NCBI GenBank assembly: GCA_049582805.1
Contig: JBAUUR010000174.1
Location: 44,597-108,596, forward strand
Reading direction: 5' to 3'
Length of the DNA stretch: 64,000 bases
DNA from: CAVXFS01 sp049582805
Lineage (GTDB): Bacteria; Pseudomonadota; Gammaproteobacteria; Burkholderiales; Gallionellaceae
The notes beneath the pieces were generated by a model. It did no database searches. It saw only the letters and a program-made list of their open reading frames with translations, and was not told the origin of the DNA. This document shows positions 7,272-15,898 of the stretch, in pieces (the first letter of the stretch is position 1; each line of letters opens with the position of its first letter). The translations under genes and the position numbers were made by a program.

Positions 7272-8633
7272 ATGATAAGAAAACTGTTCAAGCGAGTATT
7301 CGGCAAGTCCGGCCGTCCCCGAGTAGAAGGCAACTGCCGCATCATTCCATTTGAAGAACATGGTATCAGCCGCGAGAGCATCAGCTATGGCGCGTGCAAG
7401 GTGACCGACGGCCTGCAGGCCGCGGGTTACTCGGCGTTCGTGGTCGGTGGTGCGGTGCGCGACCTGCTGTTCAATCGCCATCCCAAGGATTACGACGTGG
7501 CTACCAACGCTACACCGGAGGAAGTGCGCCGCGTATTCCGCCGCTCACGCATCATCGGGCGGCGCTTTCGCCTGGTGCATGTGATATTCGGAGAAGAAAC
7601 GGTGGAAGTCTCCACTTTCCGCCGCATGATCGAGGAAGAAGACGCACAGACCGACGAGCATGGAAGGTTGCTCCGCGACAACGAGTTCGGCGACCGTGAG
7701 CAGGATGCGGCGCGGCGCGACTTCACTGCCAACGCCTTGTTCTACGACCCCAACACGCAGGAGATTTACGACTACCACAACGGCTATGCCGACGTCCGCT
7801 CCAACATCCTGCGTATAATTGGCGACCCGGCGGTGCGCTACCGCGAAGACCCGGTGCGCATGCTGCGAGCGGTACGTCTGTCCGCCAAGCTCGGCATGAA
7901 ACTGGAGGCCGCCACCGCCGCGCCGATCGCGGGCATGAAGGATTTGCTCGGCCACGTGCCGCAATCACGTTTGCTGGACGAGATGCTCAAGTTGTTGCTG
8001 TCCGGACACGCGGTGGAATGCATCAAGAAATTGCGCTCGATGGATTTGCATCATGGCTTGCTGCCAATGCTGGACGTGATCCTGGAACAACCGATGGGCG
8101 AAAAGTTCGTCATGCTGGCGTTAGAGAACACCGATCGGCGCATTCGCGAGGACAAGCCGGTGTCCCCCGCCTTCATGTTCGCTGCGCTGCTGTGGCACGA
8201 GGTGCTGGCGGCCTGGAAGTCCCGCCAGGAAGCGGGCGAGCGCCCTGTTGCGGCGCTGCATGAGGCGATGGCCGAAGTACTGGACCGGCAGCGCGAGCAG
8301 CTGGCGATCCCGCACCGCTACGACGCGGTGATGAAGGAGCTGTGGCTGTTGCAGCCGCGCTTCGAGCAGCGCAGCGGACAGCGCCCGTTGCGGCTGCTTA
8401 CGCTGCCGCGCTTCCGTGCGGCTTATGATTTTTTGCTATTGCGTTGCGAAAGCGGGGAAGCGGATTCCGATCTTGGGCTGTGGTGGGACGAATTCCAGGA
8501 TGCAAGCGATGAGCGCCGCACCGAGATGCTGCTGCCGGATGCCGGAGGCACGAAGAAGCGCCGTCGCCGCAAGAAACCAGCGAACGCCGCTCGACCTGCT
8601 GATGCGGCACAGGCAGAGTCGCCGGCAGAATAA
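7272..8633 (+). CDS. pcnB: Poly(A) polymerase I
   Basis: 453-residue class II nucleotidyltransferase of the PcnB/tRNA-nucleotidyltransferase family. The catalytic head has VVGGAVRDLLFNRHPKDYDVAT with the DxD metal ligands, then GRRFRLVHVIFGEETVEVSTFR, RRDFTANALFYD and the neck EDPVRMLRAVRLSAKLG. The extended C-terminal body and a basic tail (KKRRRRKK) match poly(A) polymerase rather than the shorter CCA-adding enzyme. It adds 3' poly(A) tails that mark RNA for decay. Some PcnB proteins start at non-ATG codons; here ATG 7272 fits. The folK gene follows after about 190 bp, the usual pcnB-folK neighbourhood. Confidence 0.92.
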   Translation: MIRKLFKRVFGKSGRPRVEGNCRIIPFEEHGISRESISYGACKVTDGLQAAGYSAFVVGGAVRDLLFNRHPKDYDVATNATPEEVRRVFRRSRIIGRRFRLVHVIFGEETVEVSTFRRMIEEEDAQTDEHGRLLRDNEFGDREQDAARRDFTANALFYDPNTQEIYDYHNGYADVRSNILRIIGDPAVRYREDPVRMLRAVRLSAKLGMKLEAATAAPIAGMKDLLGHVPQSRLLDEMLKLLLSGHAVECIKKLRSMDLHHGLLPMLDVILEQPMGEKFVMLALENTDRRIREDKPVSPAFMFAALLWHEVLAAWKSRQEAGERPVAALHEAMAEVLDRQREQLAIPHRYDAVMKELWLLQPRFEQRSGQRPLRLLTLPRFRAAYDFLLLRCESGEADSDLGLWWDEFQDASDERRTEMLLPDAGGTKKRRRRKKPANAARPADAAQAESPAE

Positions 8634-8641
8634 AAATCTCC

Positions 8642-8800
8642 ACACTTGATGGATGAACACAAATGATCACGGATAATCAACAGATGGCTTATCGGGCAGT
8701 CCCGGTCTGTGTTGCAGGTGCTGCAGCTCGATACGGTGACGGTGCACGCCTTGCGGCTGCCTGCATCGCTCAATGTCATTCCGTGCTCATCCGTGGCTAA
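8642..8800. repeat. Inverted imperfect repeat of ATCCGTG type in pcnB-folK gap
   Basis: The segment near 8642-8676 (TGGATGAACACAAATGATC) and the one near 8779-8800 (TCCGTGCTCATCCGTGG) are imperfect inverted copies. Similar CATCCGTG-type strings are scattered in many bacterial genomes. No gene is seen in this 193-bp gap. Confidence 0.4.
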
Positions 8801-8826
8801 TTTTTTTCAGCAAGGATGGTTGACGA

Positions 8827-9321
8827 ATGGCAGCGCACAACGTTTTCGTCGGATTGGGCAGCAACCTGTCCGACCCTCGCGCACAAGTGCTGCGCGCGAT
8901 GCAAGCCCTGGGCGGTTTGCCGCACACCACGATTTTGGCGCATTCCTCGTTGTATCGCAGCGCCCCGATCGGATTTCTGCAGCAACCGGATTTCATCAAC
9001 GCCGTCGTGAGACTGGATACGGAATTGGCACCCAAAGCCATGCTGGATGTTTTGCTTGAACTGGAACGGAATTGCGGCCGCACCCGTGAATTCCTGAATG
9101 CGCCGCGCACGCTCGATTTGGATATCCTGCTATATGACAATTTGCAATATCATGAACATGGCCTGACCATCCCCCATCCGCAGATGCACAAGCGCGCATT
9201 CGTATTGCAACCCCTGCTGGAAATTGCACCTGACTGTGCGATTCCGGGTATCGGTCCGGCAGCGGACGCATTGCTGCAATGCGGCAGCCAGACATTGGAG
9301 CGGGTCGAAGATGCTGCTTGA
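8827..9321 (+). CDS. folK: 2-amino-4-hydroxy-6-hydroxymethyldihydropteridine pyrophosphokinase
   Basis: 164-residue HPPK. The N-terminus VFVGLGSNLSDP, the middle FINAVVRLDT and the signature RTLDLDILLYDN (metal-binding Asp pair) followed by IPHPQMHKRAFVLQPL are diagnostic. It transfers pyrophosphate from ATP to 6-hydroxymethyl-dihydropterin in folate synthesis. The stop overlaps the next gene by 11 bp. Folate synthesis next to panBC is a common arrangement, as PanB uses methylene-tetrahydrofolate. Confidence 0.94.
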   Translation: MAAHNVFVGLGSNLSDPRAQVLRAMQALGGLPHTTILAHSSLYRSAPIGFLQQPDFINAVVRLDTELAPKAMLDVLLELERNCGRTREFLNAPRTLDLDILLYDNLQYHEHGLTIPHPQMHKRAFVLQPLLEIAPDCAIPGIGPAADALLQCGSQTLERVEDAA

Positions 9322-9952
9322 CAAGTACCGCTACGTCGTCGTTGAAGGCCCGATAGGTGTCGGCAAAACCAGCCTTGCGCGCCGCCTGGCCGAACATGCC
9401 GGTGCGTCCGCGCTGCTGGAAAAGCCGGAGGAAAATCCTTTCCTGTCGCGGTTTTACCAGGATCCGGTGCGCCATGCGCTGCCAACCCAGCTGTTCTTCC
9501 TGTTTCAGCGCATCAACGAAGTGCGCGAACTGGCTCAGATGGACCTGTTTCGCACGCGCACGGTGGCGGATTACCTGCTCGACAAGGATACTTTGTTTGC
9601 CCGCATCAACCTGAGCGATGAAGAGTTCGCGCTGTACCAGAACATATACAACAACCTTGCGCCGCAAGCGCCCGCGCCGGATCTGGTGATTTACCTGCAG
9701 GCCCCGCTGGAAACCCTGGTCGAGCGTGTGCGCCGCCGCGCCCATGCTTACGAGCGAATGATTTCGGATTTTTACCTGTTGCGCCTGGCCCAGGCCTACA
9801 GCGATTTTTTCCATCATTATGATGCTGCGCCGGTGCTCGTCGTGAACAGCGAGCATCTGAACTTCGTTGACAACGACGATGACTTCGCGCTGCTGCTGCA
9901 GCGCATCGGCGAGGTGCGCAGTCAGCGCGAGTTCTTCAGCATGGGTGCATGA
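9311..9952 (+). CDS. Deoxynucleoside kinase family protein
   Basis: 213 residues from ATG 9311 inside the end of folK. The P-loop GPIGVGKTSLARRL, the ERS-like segment (FRTRTVADYLLDKD) and a lid region rich in Arg (ERVRRRAHAYERMIS) mark the dNK family (dGK/dAK-like). Such proteins phosphorylate deoxynucleosides in salvage. In betaproteobacteria the gene commonly sits between folK and panB. The exact base preference cannot be read from sequence. An earlier in-frame start at 9224 lies inside folK and is unlikely. Confidence 0.85.
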   Translation: MLLDKYRYVVVEGPIGVGKTSLARRLAEHAGASALLEKPEENPFLSRFYQDPVRHALPTQLFFLFQRINEVRELAQMDLFRTRTVADYLLDKDTLFARINLSDEEFALYQNIYNNLAPQAPAPDLVIYLQAPLETLVERVRRRAHAYERMISDFYLLRLAQAYSDFFHHYDAAPVLVVNSEHLNFVDNDDDFALLLQRIGEVRSQREFFSMGA

Positions 9953-9993
9953 TGGAGTTAATACCAAATTTTGGAAAAACACACACCACTATC

Positions 9994-10131
9994 GTAGGGT
10001 GGATAAAGCCTCCGCAAGGGGGACCCCGTGGTTGTATAGTCGACAAGTCGGCAACAACCACGCAGACGCGTAGCGGCGTATCCACCGATCTAATGGCGGA
10101 TACGCGCCTGACGGCGCTTTATCCACCCTAC
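9994..10131. repeat. GTAGGGTGGATAAAGC palindromic element
   Basis: Perfect 16-bp inverted ends: GTAGGGTGGATAAAGC at 9994-10009 and the complement at 10116-10131. The interior has further GCGGATACGC/GGCGTATCC-type half palindromes. It fills the gap between the kinase gene and panB. No coding capacity; resembles small non-autonomous or REP-like units. Confidence 0.75.
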
Positions 10132-10172
10132 CTGCACGTCCGGCTTAGGATAAACAAAATATAGAGGCACCC

Positions 10173-10967
10173 ATGATGCGGACAACATTGATGGACCTGC
10201 AGGCGCTGCACGACAAGGGCGAAAAAATCGCCGTGCTGACCTGTTATGACGCCAGTTTCGCGGCGCTGCTTGAGGCCGGCGGCGTGGACATACTGCTGGT
10301 CGGCGATTCGCTCGGCATGGTGCTGCAGGGCCACGAGACCACCCTGCCGGTGACGCTGGACGAGATGGTTTACCACACGTCCTGCGTGGCGCGTGGTTCG
10401 CGACGCGCCTTCATCGTTGCGGACATGCCGTTCGGCACCTTTCAAACCAGTCCCGAAAAGGCCTTCGAGCACGCCGCAAGACTGATGGCGGCGGGCGCGC
10501 AGATGGTCAAGCTGGAAGGCGGCGCGGCGATGGCCGATACCATCACTTTCCTTAGCGGTCGCGGTATTCCGGTGTGCGCCCATATCGGGCTGACGCCGCA
10601 GTCGGTGCATCAACTGGGCGGATACCGCGTGCAGGGCAAGAGTAACGCCGATGCACAGCGCCTGCTGAACGATGCCATTACCGTGGAACAGGCGGGTGCC
10701 GGCATGCTGGTGCTGGAAACCATTCCCGCCCTGCTGGCGGCGGAAATCACCGCGCAGCTTGCGATTCCCACCATCGGGATCGGTGCGGGCGCGGCATGTT
10801 CCGGCCAGGTGCTGGTGTTGCACGACATGCTGGACATCTATCCGGGCAAGAAGGCGCGCTTCGTGAAGAACTTCATGCAGGGTGCGCAAAGCATCGCCGA
10901 TGCAGTGGCCCGCTATGTGATGGAAGTGAAGTCCGGCGCATTCCCGGATGTGGAACACCGTTTCTGA
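10173..10967 (+). CDS. panB: 3-methyl-2-oxobutanoate hydroxymethyltransferase
   Basis: 264-residue TIM-barrel enzyme, first committed step of pantothenate synthesis: transfers a hydroxymethyl group from methylene-tetrahydrofolate to ketoisovalerate. Motifs include KIAVLTCYDASFA, LLVGDSLGMVLQGH (Mg ligand Asp), FIVADMPFGTF and IPTIGIGAGAACSGQVLV. Start ATG 10173 has AGAGG seven bases upstream; ATG 10176 is an alternative. The stop TGA overlaps the panC ATG (TGATG). First gene of a panBCD run. Confidence 0.95.
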   Translation: MMRTTLMDLQALHDKGEKIAVLTCYDASFAALLEAGGVDILLVGDSLGMVLQGHETTLPVTLDEMVYHTSCVARGSRRAFIVADMPFGTFQTSPEKAFEHAARLMAAGAQMVKLEGGAAMADTITFLSGRGIPVCAHIGLTPQSVHQLGGYRVQGKSNADAQRLLNDAITVEQAGAGMLVLETIPALLAAEITAQLAIPTIGIGAGAACSGQVLVLHDMLDIYPGKKARFVKNFMQGAQSIADAVARYVMEVKSGAFPDVEHRF

Positions 10968-11800
10968 TGCAAGTCATTTCCACCGTCGCCGAACTGCGCC
11001 AGCGCTTGCGTGAAGAAATCTCCATCGCCTTTCTGCCGACCATGGGCAACCTGCACGAAGGGCATCTCGAACTGCTGCGCATCGCGCGGAAACGCGGGAA
11101 ATGCATCGTGGTGAGCATCTTCGTGAATCCCCTGCAATTCGGTGCGAACGAGGATTTCGGCAAATACCCGCGCACCCTGCAGGCAGATTGCGAGAAGCTG
11201 GAGTTGTGCGGTGTCGATGTGGTGTTCGCACCCGCCGAGCGCGAGCTGTATCCGGTGCCGCAGCAGGTGACAGTGGAGCCTCCGCTGGCCAATGAATTAT
11301 GCGGCGCCTTTCGTCCCGGCCATTTTCGCGGCGTGGCGACGGTGGTGCTGAAGCTGTTCAACATCGTGCAGCCGCAGGTCGCCGTGTTCGGCAAGAAGGA
11401 TTACCAGCAGTGGTACGTGGTACGCCAGATGGTGGAACAGTTGAATCTGCCCATCGAGATAATCGGCGGGGAGACTGTGCGGGCAGCCGACGGGCTGGCG
11501 CTTTCCTCGCGCAACCAGTACCTGAGCGCAGCCGAGCGAACCGAAGCGTCCTTTCTGTATCTAACGCTGGCAGGTATACGACAAGCTTTGCTGGATGGCA
11601 CAAGCGACTATGCCACATTGGAACGCAGCGGCGCCGAGGCGCTTGCCGCACGGGGCTGGCAGGTCGATTATGTCGCGGTGCGCGCACAGGCCACGCTGGC
11701 CCAACTGGCAAATGGCGAACGCAAGTTGGTCGTACTGGCGGCCGCGCGCCTGGGACAAACCCGGTTGATCGATAATATCGAGGTTTGTATTGATAACTAA
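10967..11800 (+). CDS. panC: Pantothenate synthetase
   Basis: 277 residues from ATG 10967, which shares one base with the panB stop. It condenses pantoate with beta-alanine using ATP. Nucleotidyltransferase motifs are PTMGNLHEGHLELL (HIGH-type), VSIFVNPLQFG, FGKKDYQQ and LALSSRNQYLS (KMSKS-like). Length is normal for PanC. A longer upstream reading of the frame lies inside panB and is rejected. Confidence 0.95.
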   Translation: MQVISTVAELRQRLREEISIAFLPTMGNLHEGHLELLRIARKRGKCIVVSIFVNPLQFGANEDFGKYPRTLQADCEKLELCGVDVVFAPAERELYPVPQQVTVEPPLANELCGAFRPGHFRGVATVVLKLFNIVQPQVAVFGKKDYQQWYVVRQMVEQLNLPIEIIGGETVRAADGLALSSRNQYLSAAERTEASFLYLTLAGIRQALLDGTSDYATLERSGAEALAARGWQVDYVAVRAQATLAQLANGERKLVVLAAARLGQTRLIDNIEVCIDN

Positions 11801-11842
11801 GCGCCATATAATGTGTGTTCTGATTTAGCGGAGGATGACTCC

Positions 11843-12223
11843 ATGCAACGCTTCATGCTCAAATCCAAATTGCACCGCGTGCGCGTGACGCGCTCGGAAC
11901 TGCATTATGAAGGGTCGTGTGCGATAGACGAAAATCTGCTGGATGCCGCCGACATCCGCGAATATCAGCAAATCGAGATTTACAACGTCACCAACAGCGA
12001 GCGCTTCACCACCTACGCCATCCGCGCGCAACGCGGTTCCGGCGTCATTTCGGTGAACGGAGCGGCGGCGCACAAGGCCGCTCCCGGCGACATCATCATC
12101 ATCGCGAGCTACGCGATATATTCGGAACTGGAATTGCAGAAATTCCATCCCCAGCTTGTGTATGTGGACGAACACAACCGCATCGTCGCCCGGCGCGACC
12201 ATATTCCCGCACAAGCTGCCTGA
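11843..12223 (+). CDS. panD: Aspartate 1-decarboxylase proenzyme
   Basis: 126 residues, the same length as E. coli PanD. It makes beta-alanine for PanC. The self-cleavage site is HYEGSCAID, where Ser25 becomes the pyruvoyl group. I chose ATG 11843 (MQRFMLKSKLHRV) because it has GGAGG eight bases upstream and aligns with the MIRTMLQGKLHRV start of E. coli PanD. The ATG at 11813 would add ten residues and is unlikely. Followed by a convergent terminator and purB. Confidence 0.94.
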   Translation: MQRFMLKSKLHRVRVTRSELHYEGSCAIDENLLDAADIREYQQIEIYNVTNSERFTTYAIRAQRGSGVISVNGAAAHKAAPGDIIIIASYAIYSELELQKFHPQLVYVDEHNRIVARRDHIPAQAA

Positions 12224-12254
12224 TATCTTCCCGGCTCGCCGTAACGTGAAAAAT

Positions 12255-12275
12255 CCCGCGCAAAGCGGGCTTTCG
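12255..12275 (+). terminator. Probable terminator after panD
   Basis: CCCGC (12255-12259) pairs with GCGGG (12265-12269) around GCAAA, followed by CTTTCGTTT. Short but GC-rich, placed between convergent panD and purB. Confidence 0.5.
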
Positions 12276-12283
12276 TTTGGGAA

Positions 12284-12298
12284 TAGAGGTGCCCTAAA
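12284..12298. repeat. Solitary 15-mer TAGAGGTGCCCTAAA at purB 3' end
   Basis: The same 15-mer, in the other orientation, is at 52126-52140. Twelve of its bases (AGGGCACCTCTA) equal the end repeat of the element at 4764. The purB stop codon (complement of 12294-12296) lies inside it. Confidence 0.7.
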
Positions 12299-13664
12299 TT
12301 CTTTTGGCGAGTTCTATTGCCTTGCCAAGATAGGTATCCGGCGCCAATTGCAGCAGGCGCTGTTTTTCCGCCTCCGGTATTTCCAGCGTCAGGATGAAGG
12401 CGCGCAGGCTGTCGCGGTTGATGCCGCCCTTGCCGCGCGTCAGGTCCTTCAGCTTGTCGTAGGCGTTCGCTATGTTGAAGCGCCGCATCACCGTCTGGAT
12501 CGGCTCGGCCAGCACTTCCCAGCTATTGTCCAGGTCTTCGGCCAGGCGCTGCGGACTGGCTTCCAGCTTGTGCAATCCCTTCAGGCACGATTCATAGGCC
12601 AGCAGGGTGTAACCCAGCGCCACGCCCATGTTGCGCAACACGGTGGAGTCGGTGAGGTCGCGTTGCCAGCGCGAGACCGGCAGCTTTTCGGAGAGATGTT
12701 TCAGCAATGCATTCGCCAGGCCCAGATTTCCCTCGGAATTCTCGAAATCGATCGGATTCACCTTGTGCGGCATGGTGCTCGACCCGACTTCTCCCGCCAC
12801 CACTTTCTGCTTGAAATAACCCAGCGAGATGTAGCCCCAGATGTCGCGGTTGAGATCGATCAGGATGGTGTTGATTCGGGCATAGGCGTCAAATAGCTCG
12901 GCCATGTAGTCGTGTGGTTCGATCTGGATGGTGTAGGGATTGAATCCCAGGCCGAGCGCCTCGACGAATTGCTTCGCGAAGGTTTCCCAATCCACCCCGG
13001 GGCAGGCAGCCAGGTGCGCGTTGTAATTGCCCACCGCACCGTTGATCTTGCCGAGCATCTCCACGCTGTCCAGCCCTTCGCGTGCGCGCCGCAAACGATA
13101 CACCACGTTCGCCAGTTCCTTGCCCAGGGTGCTGGGCGTCGCGGTCTGGCCATGCGTGCGGCACAGCATCGGCAGCTCGGCGAACTGGTGGGCGAGATCG
13201 CGCAGGCGTTCGATCAGCACGTCCAGCGTGGGCAGCAGCACATGATCGCGCCCGGCCTGCAGCATCAGCGCGTGACTGAGGTTGTTGATGTCTTCCGAAG
13301 TGCAGGCGAAGTGGATGAATTCCAGCTTGTCCGCCGTTTCCGGGTTGGCCGACAGTTTTTCGCGCAGCCAGTATTCGATGGCCTTCACGTCATGGTTGGT
13401 GCGCTTCTCGATGGTCTTGATCTGCTCTGCATCCGCCTCGCTGAATTGCGCAACGAGCTGGTCCAGTTGCGCAATGGTCGCTGTGGAGAACGGGGAGATT
13501 TCCGCGATGCCATGTTCCGCGCCCAATGCCTTGAACCATTCGATCTCTATCAGCACGCGATACCGGATCAGGCCGAATTCACTGAAATATCTGCGCAATG
13601 CTTCGAGTTTGGCGTGGTAACGTCCGTCCAGGGGCGATAAGGCCGTAAGCGTGGTCAATGTCAT
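12294..13664 (-). CDS. purB: Adenylosuccinate lyase
   Basis: 456 residues from the ATG at 13664 (MTLTTLTALSPLDGRY), matching the E. coli length and start pattern (MELSSLTAVSPVDGRY). A start 36 bp further out at 13700 is possible but not supported. It performs two eliminations of fumarate in purine synthesis. Signature GSSTMPHKVNPID with the catalytic Ser loop, plus FACTSEDINNLSHAL and RTHGQTATPSTLGKE. Expressed opposite to panD and kdsD. Its stop codon is embedded in a repeated 15-mer. Confidence 0.95.
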   Translation of the reverse strand: MTLTTLTALSPLDGRYHAKLEALRRYFSEFGLIRYRVLIEIEWFKALGAEHGIAEISPFSTATIAQLDQLVAQFSEADAEQIKTIEKRTNHDVKAIEYWLREKLSANPETADKLEFIHFACTSEDINNLSHALMLQAGRDHVLLPTLDVLIERLRDLAHQFAELPMLCRTHGQTATPSTLGKELANVVYRLRRAREGLDSVEMLGKINGAVGNYNAHLAACPGVDWETFAKQFVEALGLGFNPYTIQIEPHDYMAELFDAYARINTILIDLNRDIWGYISLGYFKQKVVAGEVGSSTMPHKVNPIDFENSEGNLGLANALLKHLSEKLPVSRWQRDLTDSTVLRNMGVALGYTLLAYESCLKGLHKLEASPQRLAEDLDNSWEVLAEPIQTVMRRFNIANAYDKLKDLTRGKGGINRDSLRAFILTLEIPEAEKQRLLQLAPDTYLGKAIELAKRI

Positions 13665-13767
13665 GGCAGTCCGATAGGTATTGATTATTGGAAACAGCAA
13701 GCATTTTACGTGAAAGCATCATGCCCGGATATGCAGCAATCGAGGCACAAGCGGAATGTTGCGCTGT

Positions 13768-13773
13768 TATAAT
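13768..13773 (+). promoter_or_regulatory. Consensus -10 hexamer directly before kdsD
   Basis: TATAAT ends 7 bases before the kdsD ATG at 13781. With normal spacing transcription would begin at or next to the start codon, implying a leaderless message. No good -35 is visible. Confidence 0.45.
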
Positions 13774-13780
13774 CCGGCCT

Positions 13781-14767
13781 ATGAATAAAGCCATTTCCGC
13801 CTCTCCCCGCGCGCTTGACCTGGCGCGCGAGGTAATCAGCATCGAAGCCGCCGCCTTGCAGGCGCTGGCACAACGACTGGACGGGAACTTTCTGCGCGCG
13901 CTCGACATCATTTTGTCCAGTGAAGGGCGCGTAATTGTCAGCGGCATGGGCAAATCCGGCCATGTCGCCCGCAAGATCGCTTCCACGCTGTCCAGCACCG
14001 GCACGCCTGCCTATTTTGTGCATCCCGCAGAAGCCAGTCATGGCGACCTCGGCATGATCACAAATGAAGACGTGTTCATCGCGCTGTCGTATTCCGGGGA
14101 AAGCGAAGAGCTGCTCACGATCGTGCCCGCCATCAAGCGCCAGGGCGCGCACCTGATCTGCCTGACCGGCAATGCCCAGTCCCGTCTGGCGCAGGCGGCA
14201 GACGTGCATCTGGATACCGCCGTGGAAAAGGAAGCTTGCCCGCTGGGCCTGGCGCCTACCGCCAGCACCACGGCAGCACTGGCCATGGGTGACGCGCTTG
14301 CCGTGGCGCTGCTGGATGCAAAGGGGTTCGCCGAAAATGATTTTGCGCGTTCACATCCCGGCGGCAGCCTGGGCCGCCGCCTGCTCACTCACGTGAGTGA
14401 TGTCATGCACAGCGGCGAGCGCATTCCCGCCGTTTCACGCCACGCCCTGCTTTCCGAAGCCGTGCTGGAGATCTCGCGCAAAGGGCTGGGCATGACCGCT
14501 ATCGTGGACGAGAAGGAGCAGGTGCTGGGTATCTTCACCGACGGTGACTTGCGGCGCACGCTGGAAAAACGGCTGGACTTCACCTCCACACCGGTCAGCG
14601 CCGTGATGTCAAACCATCCTCGCACCATCATGGCGAATGCACTGGCTGTGGAAGCAGTGCAGATCATGGACCAGTACAACATCAACCAGATGCTGGTAGT
14701 GGATAAGGACAATAAGCTGGTTGGCGCACTGAACATGCATGACTTGCTGCACGCGAAAGTAATATAA
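13781..14767 (+). CDS. kdsD: Arabinose-5-phosphate isomerase (KDO pathway)
   Basis: 328 residues, the length of E. coli KdsD. An SIS domain (about 40-175) with GRVIVSGMGKSGHVARKIA and ALSYSGESEELL is followed by two CBS domains (about 205-325). It interconverts ribulose-5-P and arabinose-5-P for KDO of lipopolysaccharide. I chose ATG 13781 (MNKAISASPRALD) over 13688, since the longer N-terminus lies upstream of a perfect TATAAT box and has no family match. Heads the kdsD-kdsC-lptCAB-rpoN run. Confidence 0.93.
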   Translation: MNKAISASPRALDLAREVISIEAAALQALAQRLDGNFLRALDIILSSEGRVIVSGMGKSGHVARKIASTLSSTGTPAYFVHPAEASHGDLGMITNEDVFIALSYSGESEELLTIVPAIKRQGAHLICLTGNAQSRLAQAADVHLDTAVEKEACPLGLAPTASTTAALAMGDALAVALLDAKGFAENDFARSHPGGSLGRRLLTHVSDVMHSGERIPAVSRHALLSEAVLEISRKGLGMTAIVDEKEQVLGIFTDGDLRRTLEKRLDFTSTPVSAVMSNHPRTIMANALAVEAVQIMDQYNINQMLVVDKDNKLVGALNMHDLLHAKVI

Positions 14768-14798
14768 ACAAAAGACCACCACGGAACGAATTCCACCC

Positions 14799-15317
14799 AT
14801 GTCATTGACCCGCGCAAAATCCATCCGCCTGATCGCCTTCGATGTGGATGGCGTGATGACCGATGGCGGACTGTTCCTGTCCGATTCTGGAGAGGAGTTC
14901 AAGCGCTTCAATTCGCTGGACGGGCATGGCCTGAAAATGCTCAAGACATCCGGGGTGATTCCTGCGATCATCACCGGGCGCAATTCTCGTTGTGTCGAAT
15001 TGCGTGCGCAAAACCTGGGTATCGATCATGTATTCCAGGGCGTGGAGAACAAACGCGATACCCTGCGGACGTTGCTGGTGCAATTGGAGATCAGGCCGGA
15101 GTCTGCTGCCTTCATGGGTGATGACGTGGTCGATCTGCCTGCCATGCTGTTCGTCGGACTGGCGATTACCGTGCCCGACGCGCCACATACGGTGCGGGAT
15201 CGTGCGCATTACGTCACCTTGCTTAATGGAGGACATGGCGCCGTAAGAGAAGCATGCGAATTGCTGATGTCCGCGCAAGGCACGCTGGATACGCAACTGG
15301 AACACTATCTGAAATGA
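14799..15317 (+). CDS. kdsC: 3-deoxy-D-manno-octulosonate-8-phosphate phosphatase
   Basis: 172-residue HAD phosphatase of the C0 (capless) class. Motifs: IAFDVDGVMTDG, PAIITGRNS, Lys in ENKRDTL, and FMGDDVVDLPAM. It releases KDO from KDO-8-phosphate, the step after KdsA. The 31-bp gap from kdsD and the 4-bp ATGA overlap with lptC show a tight operon. Confidence 0.95.
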   Translation: MSLTRAKSIRLIAFDVDGVMTDGGLFLSDSGEEFKRFNSLDGHGLKMLKTSGVIPAIITGRNSRCVELRAQNLGIDHVFQGVENKRDTLRTLLVQLEIRPESAAFMGDDVVDLPAMLFVGLAITVPDAPHTVRDRAHYVTLLNGGHGAVREACELLMSAQGTLDTQLEHYLK

Positions 15318-15898
15318 CATCCGGACGCCTGCATTGGCTGCGGCAATGGTCCCCGCTTTTACCACTGTTGCTATTGCTGGCCGGCGCCTATTGGCTGAAC
15401 CTGCAAGTCAGGCCGCTTCCTCCCAAACCCGACGGCAGCAAGCGTCACGACCCAGATTTTATCGTGGACAACTTTTCCGCCACCACGCTTGACCAACAGG
15501 GTTTGCCACGCTTCCAGTTGTCTGCGCAAAAAATGGTGCATTACCCGGATGATGACAGCACGCATCTGGACGCACCGCAACTGGACAGTTTTTTTGCAGG
15601 CCGTCCGCCCATTATCGCCTTTGCCAAAAAGGGCGAAATATCCAGCAAGGGAGAAGACGTGTACCTGCGCGACGATGTGAAGCTGGTTCGCGCCGCCAGC
15701 GATACACAAAGCGAGATGACGTTCACGACTGATTATTTGCATGTCATCCCGGACAAGGATCTGGCCGACACCGATCGGCCCGTCACCCTGGTGAATGCAC
15801 ACAATGAAATTCATGCAGTCGGGTTGAAATTCGACTACAACGCGCGTGTAGTGACATTACTCTCACAAGTCAGAAGCCAACATGAGATTGTTAAATAA
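15314..15898 (+). CDS. lptC: LPS export ABC transporter periplasmic protein LptC
   Basis: 194 residues. One N-terminal membrane anchor (WSPLLPLLLLLAGAYWLNL) and a periplasmic beta-jellyroll (DFIVDNFSATTLDQQGLPRF, TTDYLHVIPDKDLADTDRPV). It passes LPS from LptBFG to LptA across the periplasm. ATG 15314 overlaps the kdsC stop; the earlier ATG at 15254 would truncate the overlap logic and adds non-family residues. Its end overlaps lptA by 17 bp. Confidence 0.92.
   Translation: MTSGRLHWLRQWSPLLPLLLLLAGAYWLNLQVRPLPPKPDGSKRHDPDFIVDNFSATTLDQQGLPRFQLSAQKMVHYPDDDSTHLDAPQLDSFFAGRPPIIAFAKKGEISSKGEDVYLRDDVKLVRAASDTQSEMTFTTDYLHVIPDKDLADTDRPVTLVNAHNEIHAVGLKFDYNARVVTLLSQVRSQHEIVK

Noticed and set aside
12156..12896. 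246-codon plus-strand frame over the end of purB
   Set aside because: Starts inside panD and runs antisense to purB, with no recognised motif.
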